Positions 12,263-23,881 of a stretch of 64,000 nucleotides of DNA are shown here, in pieces. Both the position numbers and the translations under genes were made by a program. Within the stretch, counting starts at the first letter, position 1, and each line of letters opens with the position of its first letter. Origin of the DNA: Ulva prolifera (taxonomy: Eukaryota > Chlorophyta > Ulvophyceae > Ulvales > Ulvaceae); assembly GCA_023078555.1 (NCBI GenBank), contig CM041199.1, forward strand, positions 4,097,315-4,161,314, written 5' to 3'. The notes beneath the pieces are model-generated. The model searched no databases. It saw only the letters and a program-made list of their open reading frames with translations, and was not told where the DNA came from.

Positions 12263-12493
12263 AGGTAGGCCACGCAGCCTACCCGAGATTGGCGGTTCGA
12301 TCCCTGCCTTGCACATGGTGTCGCGGCCACTCGAGTCACGTTGTGAGGTCACCTCAGGAACCAGTGAGAGTCTGGTTGGATTGGTGATAAAACGGGCCGG
12401 GGAAGTTGCGGATTGACCTGCCTCAATCTCAGAGGACCCAGCTTTTATGATAGTCCAGTGGTAGAGCGGTCTTATCACTGGACTATCATACTT
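12263..12493. other. Non-element insert with tRNA-promoter-like boxes and a perfect hairpin
   Basis: This stretch joins the end of element A to a partial copy of family B. It holds GGTTCGATCCC (12294-12304), a match to the pol III B box, and TAGTCCAGTGG (12451-12461), a match to the A box, but in the reverse of the tRNA order. The A-box-like site lies in a perfect inverted repeat with 15-bp arms (12446-12460 and 12476-12490) and a 15-nt loop. No complete cloverleaf can be drawn. It may be a shuffled tRNA-derived SINE fragment. Confidence 0.4.
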
Positions 12494-13648
12494 CTATGAA
12501 GGAAGGACTTGCGGGTCCGTCCGTACAGGGATGCCTGGCTGCGTGCCATGCAAGAGGAGGTGGACGCACTGGGTGAGCACGGGACTTTTATGTTGTGCTA
12601 TCTACCCGCGGGCAAAAAGCTATCTCGGGCAAGTGGGTGTTCAAGATCAAGCGCGGGCCTTCGGGTGAGATTCAGCGTTACAAGGCACGCTATGTAGCGC
12701 GTGGTTATTCTCAGGTAGAAGGAGTTGATTTCTTTGAGACTTGGTCCCCTGTCGGTAGTTACGCGACACAGCATGTGTTTCTGCTCAGGAAGATTTAGAG
12801 ATTAGACATATAGACATTCAGTGTGTTTTTCTGAACGGTGACCTAGAGGAAAAGGTTTTCGTTGAACAGCCCCCGTATTTCACAGACGGGACAACCCATG
12901 TATGGAAATTGCATGATTCTGTATGGCCTGAAGCAAGCTGCTCACGAGTGGCATAAAGCTTTAATAGAGGTCTTGGCAGAACTAGGATTTGTGTGCGCAC
13001 AAAGTGGTCCTGGACTGTATGTCAGAACTGGTCGATGTCTTATATTTCTGTGGGTGGATGACTTGTTCATTTCCAGTGGCTCTGCGGGGCTGCAAGAAAT
13101 CATCAGTGTCATTCTCACGAAATTTGAAGGTAGAGATCTAGGTCACATGTCTTGGGCACTTGGCACCGAGATCATGCGTGATCGCAAGGCCAAAACAATC
13201 ACAATGACTCAACGTAACAAAATCCAGAACCTATAAATCCAGAACCTTAAACTCTAGCTTGTGGAGACGTAGCAGGGATTATGGGGGAGTGTCTCAATGC
13301 ATGAGCCTGTGGGCAGCACTGTGGTGACAGTTGCACCCATGCACGATCGATCTGCGGATCCAATGCAGGGATAAGCCGCCAGCGGGATTGTCTCAGTGTA
13401 GCGAGGGAGATCCTGCGAGGGTCTCCCGCCGTAACCTTGAGTGTTCAGTGTGCATATAAGGATGTTCACACTATGATCAGTACCCATTCTCTCTACTGTG
13501 TCACGGTATAAGCATCTCCCCTCTTAGCGTTCCTCGGTTCCACCTTTGTGCGCAGCAGGTATGGAACGCTGGCTGTCCTGACATGACATGCATACAGACT
13601 GCGCGTCAGACCTGCACACATATGTACATGCATGTAGCGTTTCTGACA
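12494..13648 (+). mobile_element. Partial Copia relic of family B with 3' LTR
   Basis: The sequence from about 12500 resembles the reverse-transcriptase part of element B (compare 8583 onward) and ends in an LTR at 13290-13648 that starts TGTCTC and ends TGACA. It is a relic, clearly more diverged than B, broken in several places. The LTR end abuts the next relic directly with no target duplication, suggesting recombination between elements. Confidence 0.8.
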
Positions 13649-15461
13649 CCTTCGGGTTATGCTATCTGCCTACGGGCAAACGGGCTATCTCTGGCAAATG
13701 GGTGCTTAAGATTAGGCGCGGGCCTGCAGGTGAGATTCAGCGTTACAACGCACGATATATAGCTCGTGGTTTTTCTCAGTTAGAAGGGATAGATATCTTT
13801 GAGACTTGGTCCCCTTTCGGTAGTTATGCGACACTGCGTGTGTTGTTGTTCATTACTGCTTAGGAGGATTTGGAGATTAGACACATAGATATTTAGTGCG
13901 CTTTTCTGAATGATGAGCTGGAGGAGGAAGTGTTCGTTGAACAGCCCGCGTTCGTCACAGACGGGACACCACATGAATGGAGATTGTATAAAGCCGTGTA
14001 TGGCCTGAAGCAAGCTGCTCGCGAGTGGAACAAAGCTTTAATAAAGGTCTTAGCTGAGATAAGATTTGTGTGCGCACATAGTGATCCCGGACTGTATGTT
14101 AGGACATCTGGTCGGTGTTATATTTTTTTGTGGGTTGCTGACTTGTTCATTTTCAGTAGCTCTGCGGGGCTGCAGGATCTGGTTGATATCATTCTCACGA
14201 TATTCGAAGGTAGAGATCTGGGTGAACTTGCATGGGCACCCGGCACAGAGATCATGCGTGATCGCAAGACCAAAACATTCATCATGACACAGCGAAACAA
14301 AGTCCAGACCCTGCTTGAAAAGTACAGCATGACTGACTGTCGAAAATCTCCCACTCCCTTAGTGCCGCGGCGACAACTAAGGAGTGCGAAAGAGCATCCT
14401 GGCGTGGAGAAAGCCAGTGCTGCTGAGCATTCCAGGTTCATGAGTGCGATAGGAAGCATCCAGTATATTGCAAGAGTGACACGACCTGATGTGAGCTATG
14501 TGGCACATGCCCTGGCCCGGCACATGTCTAGTTGTCTGAAGAAACATTGGTCTGCCGTGCAACATGTTTTAAGATACCTGCAGTCCACGAAGAATTTAGG
14601 AATAAAATTTATAGGCTCTAAGGGACACGGGTGTTTGCTAGAAGCTTTCTTAGATGCAGACTTCGCGAATTCTGCGGATCTGAAAAGTGTGTCTGGTGTG
14701 ATTGTCCGGGTGTATGGGAATTGTGTTCTCTAGCGCTCAAAGAAGCAGAGTATAGTGGCTGGGGATACAACCGAGGCTGAGATCATTGCGATGAGTACAA
14801 CAGCCAATGAGTTGATGTGGATGAAGCAGTTGCTTCTAGATCAGAAGTTGGTTCCACACAAGCCAACTCTGTGGGGTGACAATAATTGTGCCAATATTTT
14901 GGTTGTGAATGCTGTGTCCACTGACAATCCAAGCACATTCATGTGCGGCACTTGCAAGTGCTGGAATATGTTCAGATGTTCTGAAGTGAAAATAGAATGG
15001 GTTGGCATTGTTGATCAGTTAGCAGATGTGTTGACTAAGGTGCTACCTGGGCCTGCTTTGCTAGAAGTTCGTAATAAACTCCAGCTAGTGGAGACATGGC
15101 AGGATTTATGGGGCAGTGTCACAATGCATGCGCCTGCGGGCAGCAATGTGGTGACAGGTGCACCCATGCACGAACGATCCGCGGATCCAGTGCAAGGGTA
15201 AGCCGCCAGTGGGATTGTCCCGGAATAGTGAGGGAGATCCTGCGAGGGTCTCCCGCTGTAATCTTGACTATTAACTGTGCATATATGGCTGTGCACACTA
15301 TGAGCTGTAACCTTTCTCTCTATTGTTTCACGGTACTAGCACTCTTCCTGGCATCTCCTCGGTTCTACCTCTGTGCGCGGAAGGTATTGAAATGTTGGCT
15401 ACCTGACTAGACATGTGATAAGGACTGCGCGTCTGACCTGCATAGGATAGCGTTTCTGACA
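13649..15461 (+). mobile_element. Partial Copia relic of family B with 3' LTR
   Basis: Reverse-transcriptase and RNase H sequence parallels 8672-10135 of element B and ends in an LTR at 15117-15461 (345 bp, TGTCAC...TGACA). No 5' half is present. It is broken in several places. The LTR keeps the TATA-like block and TGTAA. Confidence 0.8.
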
Positions 15462-15515
15462 GGACCGGCCATGCCAAAGAAGTCTCACCGATACCTGTTG
15501 ACTAGTCGGGTAGTG

Positions 15516-15865
15516 TGTCACAATGCATGAGCCTGCGGGCAGCAGTGTGGTGACAGGTGCACCCATGCACGGACGATCCGCGGATCCAGTGCAGGGGTAA
15601 GCCGCCAGCCAAGATTGTCTCGATGTAGTGAGAGAGATCCCGTGAGGGTTTCCCGTCGTAACCTTGTGTGTTCAGTGTGCAAATAAGCCTGTGCACACTG
15701 AGATCTGTAACCTTTTCTCTTTACTGTTTCACGGTATTAGCATCTCCCCCTTACAATGTTCCTCGGTTCTACCTCTGTGCGCAGCAGGTATGGAACACTG
15801 GCCTCCTGACCTAATCTGAACTGAGACTGCGCGTCTGACCTGACAAGATGAAGTGTTTTCTGACA
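15516..15865 (+). repeat. Solo LTR of family B, plus orientation
   Basis: A 350-bp TGTCAC...TGACA unit is flanked by the 5-bp duplication TAGTG (15511-15515 and 15866-15870). It fits a full element reduced to one LTR by recombination. It is close in sequence to the element B LTR. Confidence 0.92.
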
Positions 15866-16207
15866 TAGTGTAGGGAGCTGGGCACCCTAGCGAGCGTACA
15901 TAAACGACATGAGAGAAATACTCGGGTAACGATGCTGTTTACAGTGGAATGACTAGAACGGAAGCGCCCCAATCGACCAAAGGTAATTGAGTCGATCATA
16001 ACAAAACACTTGGAGTATATGTGCCCAGGCCCCATCCCTGCTTTGTGCTATCCTCGCTACTGATAGCTCTGTGGAAGTGTGGAATCGCGCTGCTCGTTGA
16101 TCTTTGCACGGATCAGGGTGCAACATCCCGCAAGATCTGGCGATCTTCTGCGGGCATTGGAATTTGGCATGTATCATCCAATGTAGCTAGGTTGTGATGC
16201 ATAGAGA

Positions 16208-16561
16208 TGTCAGAAACCGCTACAGCTTGTCAGGCAAGATGCGCAGTCTCAGTTCAGGTCACATCAGGTCAGCCAGCGTTCCATACATGCTGCGCACAGA
16301 GGTAGACCCGAGGAACGCTTGAGAGGGAGACAAGTGCTAATACCGTGAAACAGTAAGAAGAAATGGTTACAGATCATAGTGTGCACATCCTTATATGCAC
16401 ACTGAACAGTCAAGGTTACGGCGGGAAGCGCTCTCAGGATCTCCCTCACTACATCGAGACAATCCCGGCTGGCGGCTTACCCCTGCACTGGATCCGCGGA
16501 TCATCCGTGCATGGGTGCACCTGTCACCACACTGCTGCCCGCAGGCTCACGCATTATGACA
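16208..16561 (-). repeat. Solo LTR of family B, minus orientation
   Basis: This is the reverse complement of the family LTR, 354 bp, flanked by the 5-bp duplication AGAGA (16203-16207 and 16562-16566). It is a separate insertion from its neighbours, in the opposite orientation. Confidence 0.92.
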
Positions 16562-16640
16562 AGAGACGCATACGTGGGCTGGCTTACATGGTCATTGACG
16601 ATGCACCCTTGGTGTGCGCAAGCGCCGTCCAGGGGTATGC

Positions 16641-16983
16641 TGTCACAATGCATGCGCCTGCGGGCAGCAGCGTGGTGACAGGTGCACCCATGCACGATCG
16701 TCTGCAGATCAGGGGCAGGAGTGAGCCGCCAATAGGATTGTCCCGGAGTAGGGAGGGAGATCCTGCGGGGATCTCCCGCCGTAATCTTGATTATTCAGTG
16801 TGCATATATGGTTGTGCACACGGAGAGCTGTAACCATTCTCCTCACTGTTTCACGGTACTAGCAGTATCCGATCTCTCCCTTGCATTCATCGGTTCTACC
16901 TCTGTGCGCAGGTATGGAATGCTGGTTACCTAACCTGACTTAAGACTGCGCGTCTGACCTGCAGATAGAGAGAATTTCTGACA
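16641..16983 (+). repeat. Solo LTR of family B, plus orientation
   Basis: A 343-bp unit TGTCAC...CTGACA is flanked by the 5-bp duplication TATGC (16636-16640 and 16984-16988). It is somewhat more diverged than the other solo LTRs. Confidence 0.92.
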
Positions 16984-17184
16984 TATGCATGACGTGTCAC
17001 GTACTGTGCTGGCACTTTGCACTGCCAAAAGGCCGTGGCATAATGCGGCATGATACCATGGGATTGGTATGTGAGATTATACATGTTGAGGAATGATGGT
17101 GGTGTCATAAATGAGGTCCATCCTGGGACACAATGCATGACGTGCAAGTACGCACATGAGTGTGGTGGCCACGGGCCCAACTCC

Positions 17185-17496
17185 TGTTATGTTAGGACAT
17201 ATGCATGATCATATGCATGAGCATAATCCAGCACAATCCATGTGAGGATTGTGTGCGGTCACTGTGATTATGACCGCTGTAGACTTGACTGATCGGTGGC
17301 ATATAGTCATGTGCCTCCAAGTCTACTGTAACCATTCTCTTACAGTCTTACGTGGTTCCTGTATTGCCTCACTGCATTACAGTACATCCCTTGATCTGTG
17401 CATTGCCGACGTACGTCCTGAGTGCTCCACAGGTAACGGCTCTGCAGCCCACTAGCTAGCTTGATGAATGCTGCGCATAGGTCCTTGCTTATAACA
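17185..17496 (+). repeat. Possible diverged LTR of a related Copia family
   Basis: A 312-bp stretch begins TGTTAT and ends ATAACA. Inside, CATATAGTCATGTG followed by CTGTAACCATTCTCTTAC closely follows the family B LTR (CATATAAGCATGTG ... CTGTAACCATTCTCTTTAC) in order and spacing. No target duplication is found, so ends are uncertain. Confidence 0.45.
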
Positions 17497-17719
17497 GGTG
17501 GCACTTTTTAGGCATGTGGAATTATGCACATGTAGTTGTATGCATGCAACTCATGTACACAGCTATGACGTGGTAAATGCAGGCACTCTGATGTATTCTT
17601 TGGTATACTTTTGGCTGGCACATGTTAGCCTGAGATACATACATATGTATCCACAATTGGTGCCAGCATATCAGGAATATGTGTGCGCATGAGCAGACAG
17701 ACTTGGCCATTACAACATT

Positions 17720-18800
17720 GACTATGATCTTATTCGATCTACACAACGAGGTGGAGTGCGTCATCTATCTCGCGGGCTTGTCGCTGCCGCGTGCCACCCT
17801 ATGCGTGCATCCTCATGTGCACACGTCCGAGGCATTGTTGCGAACAACGCTTGTTCGTCGATGCAAGGACAGCCAAGGCTACAATTGGACAAACGTGCAC
17901 ATGTACCGAAAAGTTGATGATTTGTAAAACCCCTTCATCTCGATGCCGTGGAATCAAGGCCCTACAAGCCCCGTCAATTTTACGATTTCGCACTCGAATA
18001 CCAAAACTGTCCCTTGATCATGTATTTTTGAATAACGCGGAATTTCAACTTCGGGTGCCTTTATTTGCAGCTCTGACATGGTCCATGCCACAATATGTCG
18101 CAAATCTCCGCCATGGTCCTCAAGCGTCGTGGCGTGCCAGCATAATCTGCAAGGTACATTTCATGAAAGCGGCGCATCCATAATTCTAAACGGCGATCGC
18201 TCATGCAAATGGTGCAATGTCGAGGACAATGCCGATTCTTTAGCAGGCTAGATCCGCCTGCAGCGCGACTAATACAGGTAGTTTGGTGTGCCCTACATAG
18301 TGAAATACATGCATGAGCACTTCATTGTACATGGGACTCTTGCTCGAGACCGTAAACACTTATATCACATGTTATGCCCCATGGGGGTTGACACTATAAT
18401 TCTTGTTAAGTCATTTCGCGTCACAACACTGGAATCGGTGAATGTTTAGTACCGGAATTTCATTATACATTTCACATACAATGCAGCAAGGAGCAGGGGG
18501 ACCCGCGCCAGTCTTGGGGCATATGCCTCAGGGTCTGGGACACTGTTCGAATGCAAGCGCGAGTGGAAGCGTCATACCGTAAGTCTAGTTGGGCGAAATG
18601 TTTAGTATGTGTGCGGAGTACTTAGCACATGACGCCTGAGATCTGGGATCACACCTGCATGGTCTATCTGAGTCAGATACTTGAACCATGATCTTGTTCG
18701 ACCTATACAGAGAGCTGGAATGTGTCTTCTCATTCGCGGGCTGGTGACTGCCACGTGTCACCCCGTGCGTGCATCCGCATGTGCACATGCCTTGTGCGCT
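17720..18800 (+). repeat. Diverged direct repeat pair (17720-17830 and 18685-18800)
   Basis: Both stretches share the order ATGATCTT..TTCGA.CTA, CGCGGGCT and CGTGCGTGCATCC / CATGTGCACA over about 110 bp with many differences. They probably belong to one old dispersed repeat family. No protein domain is readable in them. Confidence 0.55.
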
Positions 18801-19614
18801 ACGAGGCACTTTCACAACAGTTACTGGTTCAATTCTTACTTTCAATTCTGCCTCTCGCGATATTACGCGGCGGCAAGGTAAGCTCCCCTCCACGTCATCA
18901 TGCACAATCAGCATGCTTACCAGCTCCGGCACGCGCATTAACCCCTGTGCACACTCGATGAGACTAACCAGCGTCTTGACAGCTTCCACTTACCTACTCA
19001 ACCACCCATGATGTATTCAGTGTCGCTGATATTCGAACTTGGTTTAATTTGCCTCAACGTTCACTCCATGCTGATTATGTTGACGTACAAGGATACCACA
19101 CTAACCATATCAGTTGATGCGACACATATAAATAATCATTTACGATTTGTCGCATCCAACAAATTAAAGACAAGCTTTTACTCAAGAAGTTTGAATGGAA
19201 GTTTCCACACTTAGCCTCTCCCACACGAGCCTGTGTCAACTGATCCAATACAACAAGAGTCTACACTTGAGGATTTCGACATTTAAGTATCTAATGATGA
19301 ATTTGGTCTTATCTTGGCTCGGGAGTAGGATCGTAAATTCGGGGTTGTTGGGCTTTATGCTTGAGTGGTGCTTCAAGCTGGATGCTTCATGTTTTGGAAA
19401 GAGATCGTGTAAGCATTTGTTGTTTCACGTCTCAATATGGTCGGTCTTGGTGGGGTTGAGTGATGTGATCTGGTCAACCCTACATATTGAGAGACATGCA
19501 TGAGGACTTGACGGTACACAGGAATCTTGGTTGAGACCGTATACAAAGATATCACATGTTATGCCCTATGCGGATTGACACTACAACTCCAGTCAAGTCA
19601 TTTTGCCACACAAC
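18287..19614 (+). repeat. Diverged direct repeat pair (18287-18425 and 19476-19614)
   Basis: About 139 bp is shared, including CCCTACATA, CATGCATGAG, GAGACCGTA, ATATCACATGTTATGCCC and TTGACACTA in the same order. With the pair at 17720/18685 this indicates old interleaved repeats filling the AT-richer stretch. Confidence 0.6.
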
Positions 19615-20611
19615 GACCTTGTTGTGGACGGCGGAAATTAGATACAAGATTAAAGACATGCCAACCCGCATTTCCCGTCGGCGATCTCGGACATCACGGA
19701 TACTGCAACCAGAATTTGGCGCAAATATGCATGCAGCGGGATGCCGCACTTTTACCAAGATACAGCGAGGAAAACACCGAGCACATCTAGGCCCGGCACA
19801 TATTTTTCAAGTGTTGCGTTGTGATTGACACGGTTCCCTTTTGTCGACCGGGGCGCTACCGTTGCAATCATGCCAATGTATACCGTGTTGGTGCCACTGT
19901 GTGTCCTTCTTGACGTTGTGGTACACTCGCTAGGGTGGCCAATTCCATGCGCTACCCAAACATTGACCAGCGACCTTGCAGTGACAAGGACTCACTTGAA
20001 AGTAGACTCCAACCCTCGCAAAACTATGAGGCTAGGATTGATATCTTTTTGAGATGCGATCCTGATATGTGCCGCTCGCACTATGTCGAGTGACAATGGC
20101 GTAGGTGGTTATACATGAGATATTTGAACTAGATTACCCCGAGACTAGTGTATTCACTATAAGAGATTTGTAGTGGTATACTTCATCGGGATTGTATCTG
20201 TTGTAATTTGTTCTAAAAGATCCTCAGACATAACAGATCCTATGCATAATATGCGGATGTGTCATTGGGCTAAACACAAGCACATGGAATCCGAACGATT
20301 GGGATCAGCTCTAGATTGGTCTCATCACGTTTCAGGGGTGGTTTGAATTTTGGCGGCCAGACTCTTCCCTTGGCCGGTCCGTGACAGTGCGCACGCATGT
20401 AATCATTTGCGTTCTTCACTACACCTCGCATCCCTACGCCGGCCTTACGAGATGGCCTCACTCGGCCACAACAATTGAACATACCCGTACATGATGACGC
20501 ACGATCGCTCCAGGTCCATTGCTGCAGGGAATGCTAGCCGCGGATCCACCTTGATGTGAAAACCCTTGTGCGCTAAACCCCACACGCATCGCGCTCTATG
20601 TGCAGCGCACG

Positions 20612-23600
20612 CTAACTCTCGGGCTCGATGTGGAAGTTCTCCCCTGGCCAGAATGTGTCCACCAGCTGCTTAAGGTCATCTTGCGGCTGCCGAAAATATT
20701 CGCGCAGAAGGCCGAGGGCATGGGAGTCGTTCGCAGACCACTCGCGGGTGTAGTTGCCTGGGAAGCCAACGACGTCAGCCACCATCTCTTCCGTAAACTG
20801 CTGCGCGCCCGCCATGCCGGCGAACTCGATGATGCGATTTAGCACCTGCATGGACACCATTTGAATGCCGTACAGCGGCAATTTTGGTTGGGTGCAGGCC
20901 ATGCCGTGGACTGATGCAGAGCGCAGAGCACGGTGCGAATCCTCTTCCTGATTGTTGGATACCTAGGCCGCACCAATTGTCATCATCTATCACAACCATA
21001 TACCGGATAAAAAAAATCTTAATTTTTCGTTTGTGCATGAAGGCGCTACGGGTCATGAAGGTAAGAACTCTCCAAATGCTCATGTCAACGAAGTACGCCT
21101 ACAGAGGGGGGCAGCCCGCAACACAGGCCAACACCGCACAACTTGGCAATGCACGGCCGGCATGTTTAGCATTGCACTTCGCTATGGGTTGCCGCCATTA
21201 ACAATAGGTTGGCAAACGTACTAACCAGAATCTGGCAGCTCCGCACGCAACACATTGGATGGTAGGCAAGGCACCGTGCACGCATCCTACCACACCACAC
21301 GCGTCTGGTGCCACTTCGGCAGCAGCAGATAATCTTGCAAGACCCCAGCGCAAGGCATACGCAGCACGCACCCGTATCCGCTCAAACTCGTCGCGCAGCT
21401 GCCAGGCGGAGATGATGAGGAACTGCTCAGGGGGGAAGAACCGCAACCACCAGGCAAGCTGCGCTGCGTACAGGCCATGGTCGATGAAGCGGTGAGATGG
21501 CACGGAGCAGTCTTGGAAGTCTGGGGGGCCCGTGCGCTCGAGTTCTGCGCACGCCCCACTCGACACGTTCTGATCGACATACCCGAAGTGGCAGCGGTGG
21601 CAATCCCACCACGTTGCCGGCGAGCCCTGCACCTCACCGCGCTCAGCTATGCATGTAAGCACATGAGAAGGAGCATGGCGCGTGTGGGTAGAATGGACAA
21701 GGCTTGAGTAGCCATCAGAGTAGCCTGCGACATGGTGCTCGGACGGAGAAGGCCCAGCTAAAGCTGCTGCTGATGCCCTTCAGGATACTGCGACCAGGTC
21801 AGCTGCACCGGCAGACGCAGAAACACTTTGTGCGTCCCCCCCGCTGGGAGCATCCGCCTCGCGGATTGCAGCCGCCTTTGGCTTTCCCGACCATTCGTGC
21901 CCCACATGCTCATGCGCGAGCACTGTTGACAGTGTAGCGGCGAGGCCGGCGGGATACGGAGACGCCATGTGGGCGCAACACAATTGAACCATCGAGCATG
22001 CATGTGGGCGTCCAATGGGAACAGGTGCAACACCATACAAGAGCTCGGGACCCAATGCCTTACGTTCCACCAAAGCAAAGCATGAGGAGTCCTTCCCATC
22101 CATCATATCAGGCGTACAAGATGATAATGGGGGAGGCAGAGAGGGGGACAGTGGGGGAGGGGGGAGACTTCAGAGGCACACCGAGCCATTGAAGAAGCAC
22201 TCTGGCCGCCACTTCGGGTCGTGCAGCTCGTACTGCACCTGCTCGAGGAAGTCGGGCAGCGGGCACAGGCGTGAGGGGTTGTCGCTGCAGCTCGGGATGC
22301 GGCCCATCATCGAAAAGTCTGAGTACGTGCGGATCGGCCCGTCCTGCACACCACCAAACACCCTCTGGCCACAAAGGGCTCGACAGACCACAGAAAGCTG
22401 GGCAGACCGCAGAGAAGTTGGCAGATCACAGACAGCAACCCCTCTGATCCGCATGAGGCCTGATGTACACTCGTAGGCAGCGTCGACGTATCCAGGCCAC
22501 GCTACCCAAGCTTGCCTTGTGCAATTCTGATGCGACGACACACGCATAGCAGCAGCCTCCACCAAAAGTGTGGAAGTTCACTGAAAAGAAATGAGGCAAG
22601 CAGGTGCCACATGGGCCTCTGTGTGGAGATGGCTCCACTGCGTCTGTATCGCGTGCGCTCGCCGTACCCTTGCCAAAGTTTCAAAAGCATCTGACTACAT
22701 ACCGCCTTACTGTGCGCGCTCGCATTGACTCCGCTTGAGTTCAGATGCAAACGAACACACGTGAACGGCTGCCATGCCGTAGCGACGTACACTGCAGCAG
22801 GTGACCGCCTCGCAGGCCTCGGCAGTGGCCGCAAGAGCAGGCGGGCATGGCAGTGGGGTGGGCGCACCCTCACGACCATGATGAAGCGGGCGTGTGGGAT
22901 GACGGCCTGGATGCGGGGTGGCGCCGCCGCGCACATGAGGTACTGCGGGCTCGCATCCAGCAGCACGCGGCGGCCCGCGGTGTCCGACACCATCGCGCCG
23001 ATGATGCCTGAGTGCCATGCATGCAGGTACTGTCCGACGGGGGGCAGCGGCCAGCGGTTGAAGTACTGCGGCTCCTTTGAACGTAGGCTGCCCACTGCCA
23101 GCGACTTGTCCTCGCTGCACATGGAATCAGCTGTGTCAAAGCAGCCAACTGCATGTGCTTGCTGATGACGGACACATGCATGCATGCATTCATAAATACG
23201 CACACACAGCAGCAGCAGCATGCGGATTCAGCCTTGATCTACCCGGAACTGCCGAGGTCCCTGCGGACACAAAGTGATAGATCTCAGCATGCATGCATGC
23301 ATGAGTACACAAACACGAGGAATTTGTGGTTGAAAAAGTGGCTTGAAGGTCACTAGGGCCAAGCCAGACAGGGCTGCTGCTTCGACGAGCCGACTATGCA
23401 ACCTTCTAGCTCCGTAATCCAGTCTGACTGAGATATGAGCTCGCTTGTGCGTGCAGGGCCGGCCCCGATGCCCATGCAACGAACTGCGCCGCCGTTTCAC
23501 GGCGCGGTGCCGCGCAACTGCGTATGCTACATGCTGTGGTACTGTGCCATACAGTACCATGAGTGCTAACAGCGCACAGCACTCGCGCTAATAGCGCGAG

Positions 23601-23881
23601 TGCTAACAGCAGGCCAACAACTGTTAGCACTCGTGCTGCTGCGCGAGGCCAGACGACCCGCGGCCGAGCCCGCGCGGCTGCCGCATGCATGCTGCCGCAA
23701 CCCGGCCGCGCCGGACGACAAGTGATCAAGCACAGCAGTGGTGTCTTAGCAAGTGGTCGGCGGTGAGGCGGTGGGTGCAGGGGTGAAGCGAGGACACACC
23801 CGGGGCGCCGGAGGGCGGGGCTGAAGGAGGGGTGCTTGTGCAGCGCCTGGAACAGCCAGGTCGTGCCGGTCTTCTGTGTGC
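20612..23881 (-). CDS. P-loop sulfotransferase (Golgi carbohydrate-type)
   Basis: It transfers sulfate from PAPS to a hydroxyl or amine, probably on glycans. Five exons join in phase: 23881-23800, 23114-22868, 22343-22182, 21626-21372 and 20845-20612 (stop). The first carries the PAPS 5'-phosphosulfate loop TQKTGTTWL. The second has the KEPQYF and SPQY...P.RI pattern and ends in FIMVVR, continuing into the third (DGPIRTYSDF), the usual 3'-phosphate site. The fourth holds HGLYAAQLAWWLRFFPPEQF, typical of Sulfotransfer_1/CHST-like enzymes. Together they give about 326 residues. The upstream exon must end in phase 1 and was not located with certainty; a membrane-anchor exon at 25481-25158 is the likely N-terminus. 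The acceptor substrate cannot be told. Confidence 0.85.
23537..23633. repeat. Cluster of three perfect hairpins in a sulfotransferase intron
   Basis: Three inverted repeats follow each other: 23537-23559 (9-bp arms, TGGTACTGT), 23579-23603 (10-bp arms GCACTCGCGC, loop TAATA) and 23597-23633 (13-bp arms CGAGTGCTAACAG). AGTGCTAACAGC also occurs as a direct repeat at 23561. The second and third overlap, so they would be alternative folds. Confidence 0.75.

Larger units (their letters stand above)
17500..20611. other. Repeat-rich, AT-richer stretch without a supported gene
   Basis: Apart from the repeat pairs listed, I see no conserved domain, no splice-linked exons and no RNA gene. Open frames are short and of random character. 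Composition is visibly lower in GC than the host genes to the right. Confidence 0.6.

Noticed and set aside
12263-12493. A tRNA gene
   Set aside because: A-box and B-box matches occur in reversed order and no acceptor or anticodon stem can be drawn.
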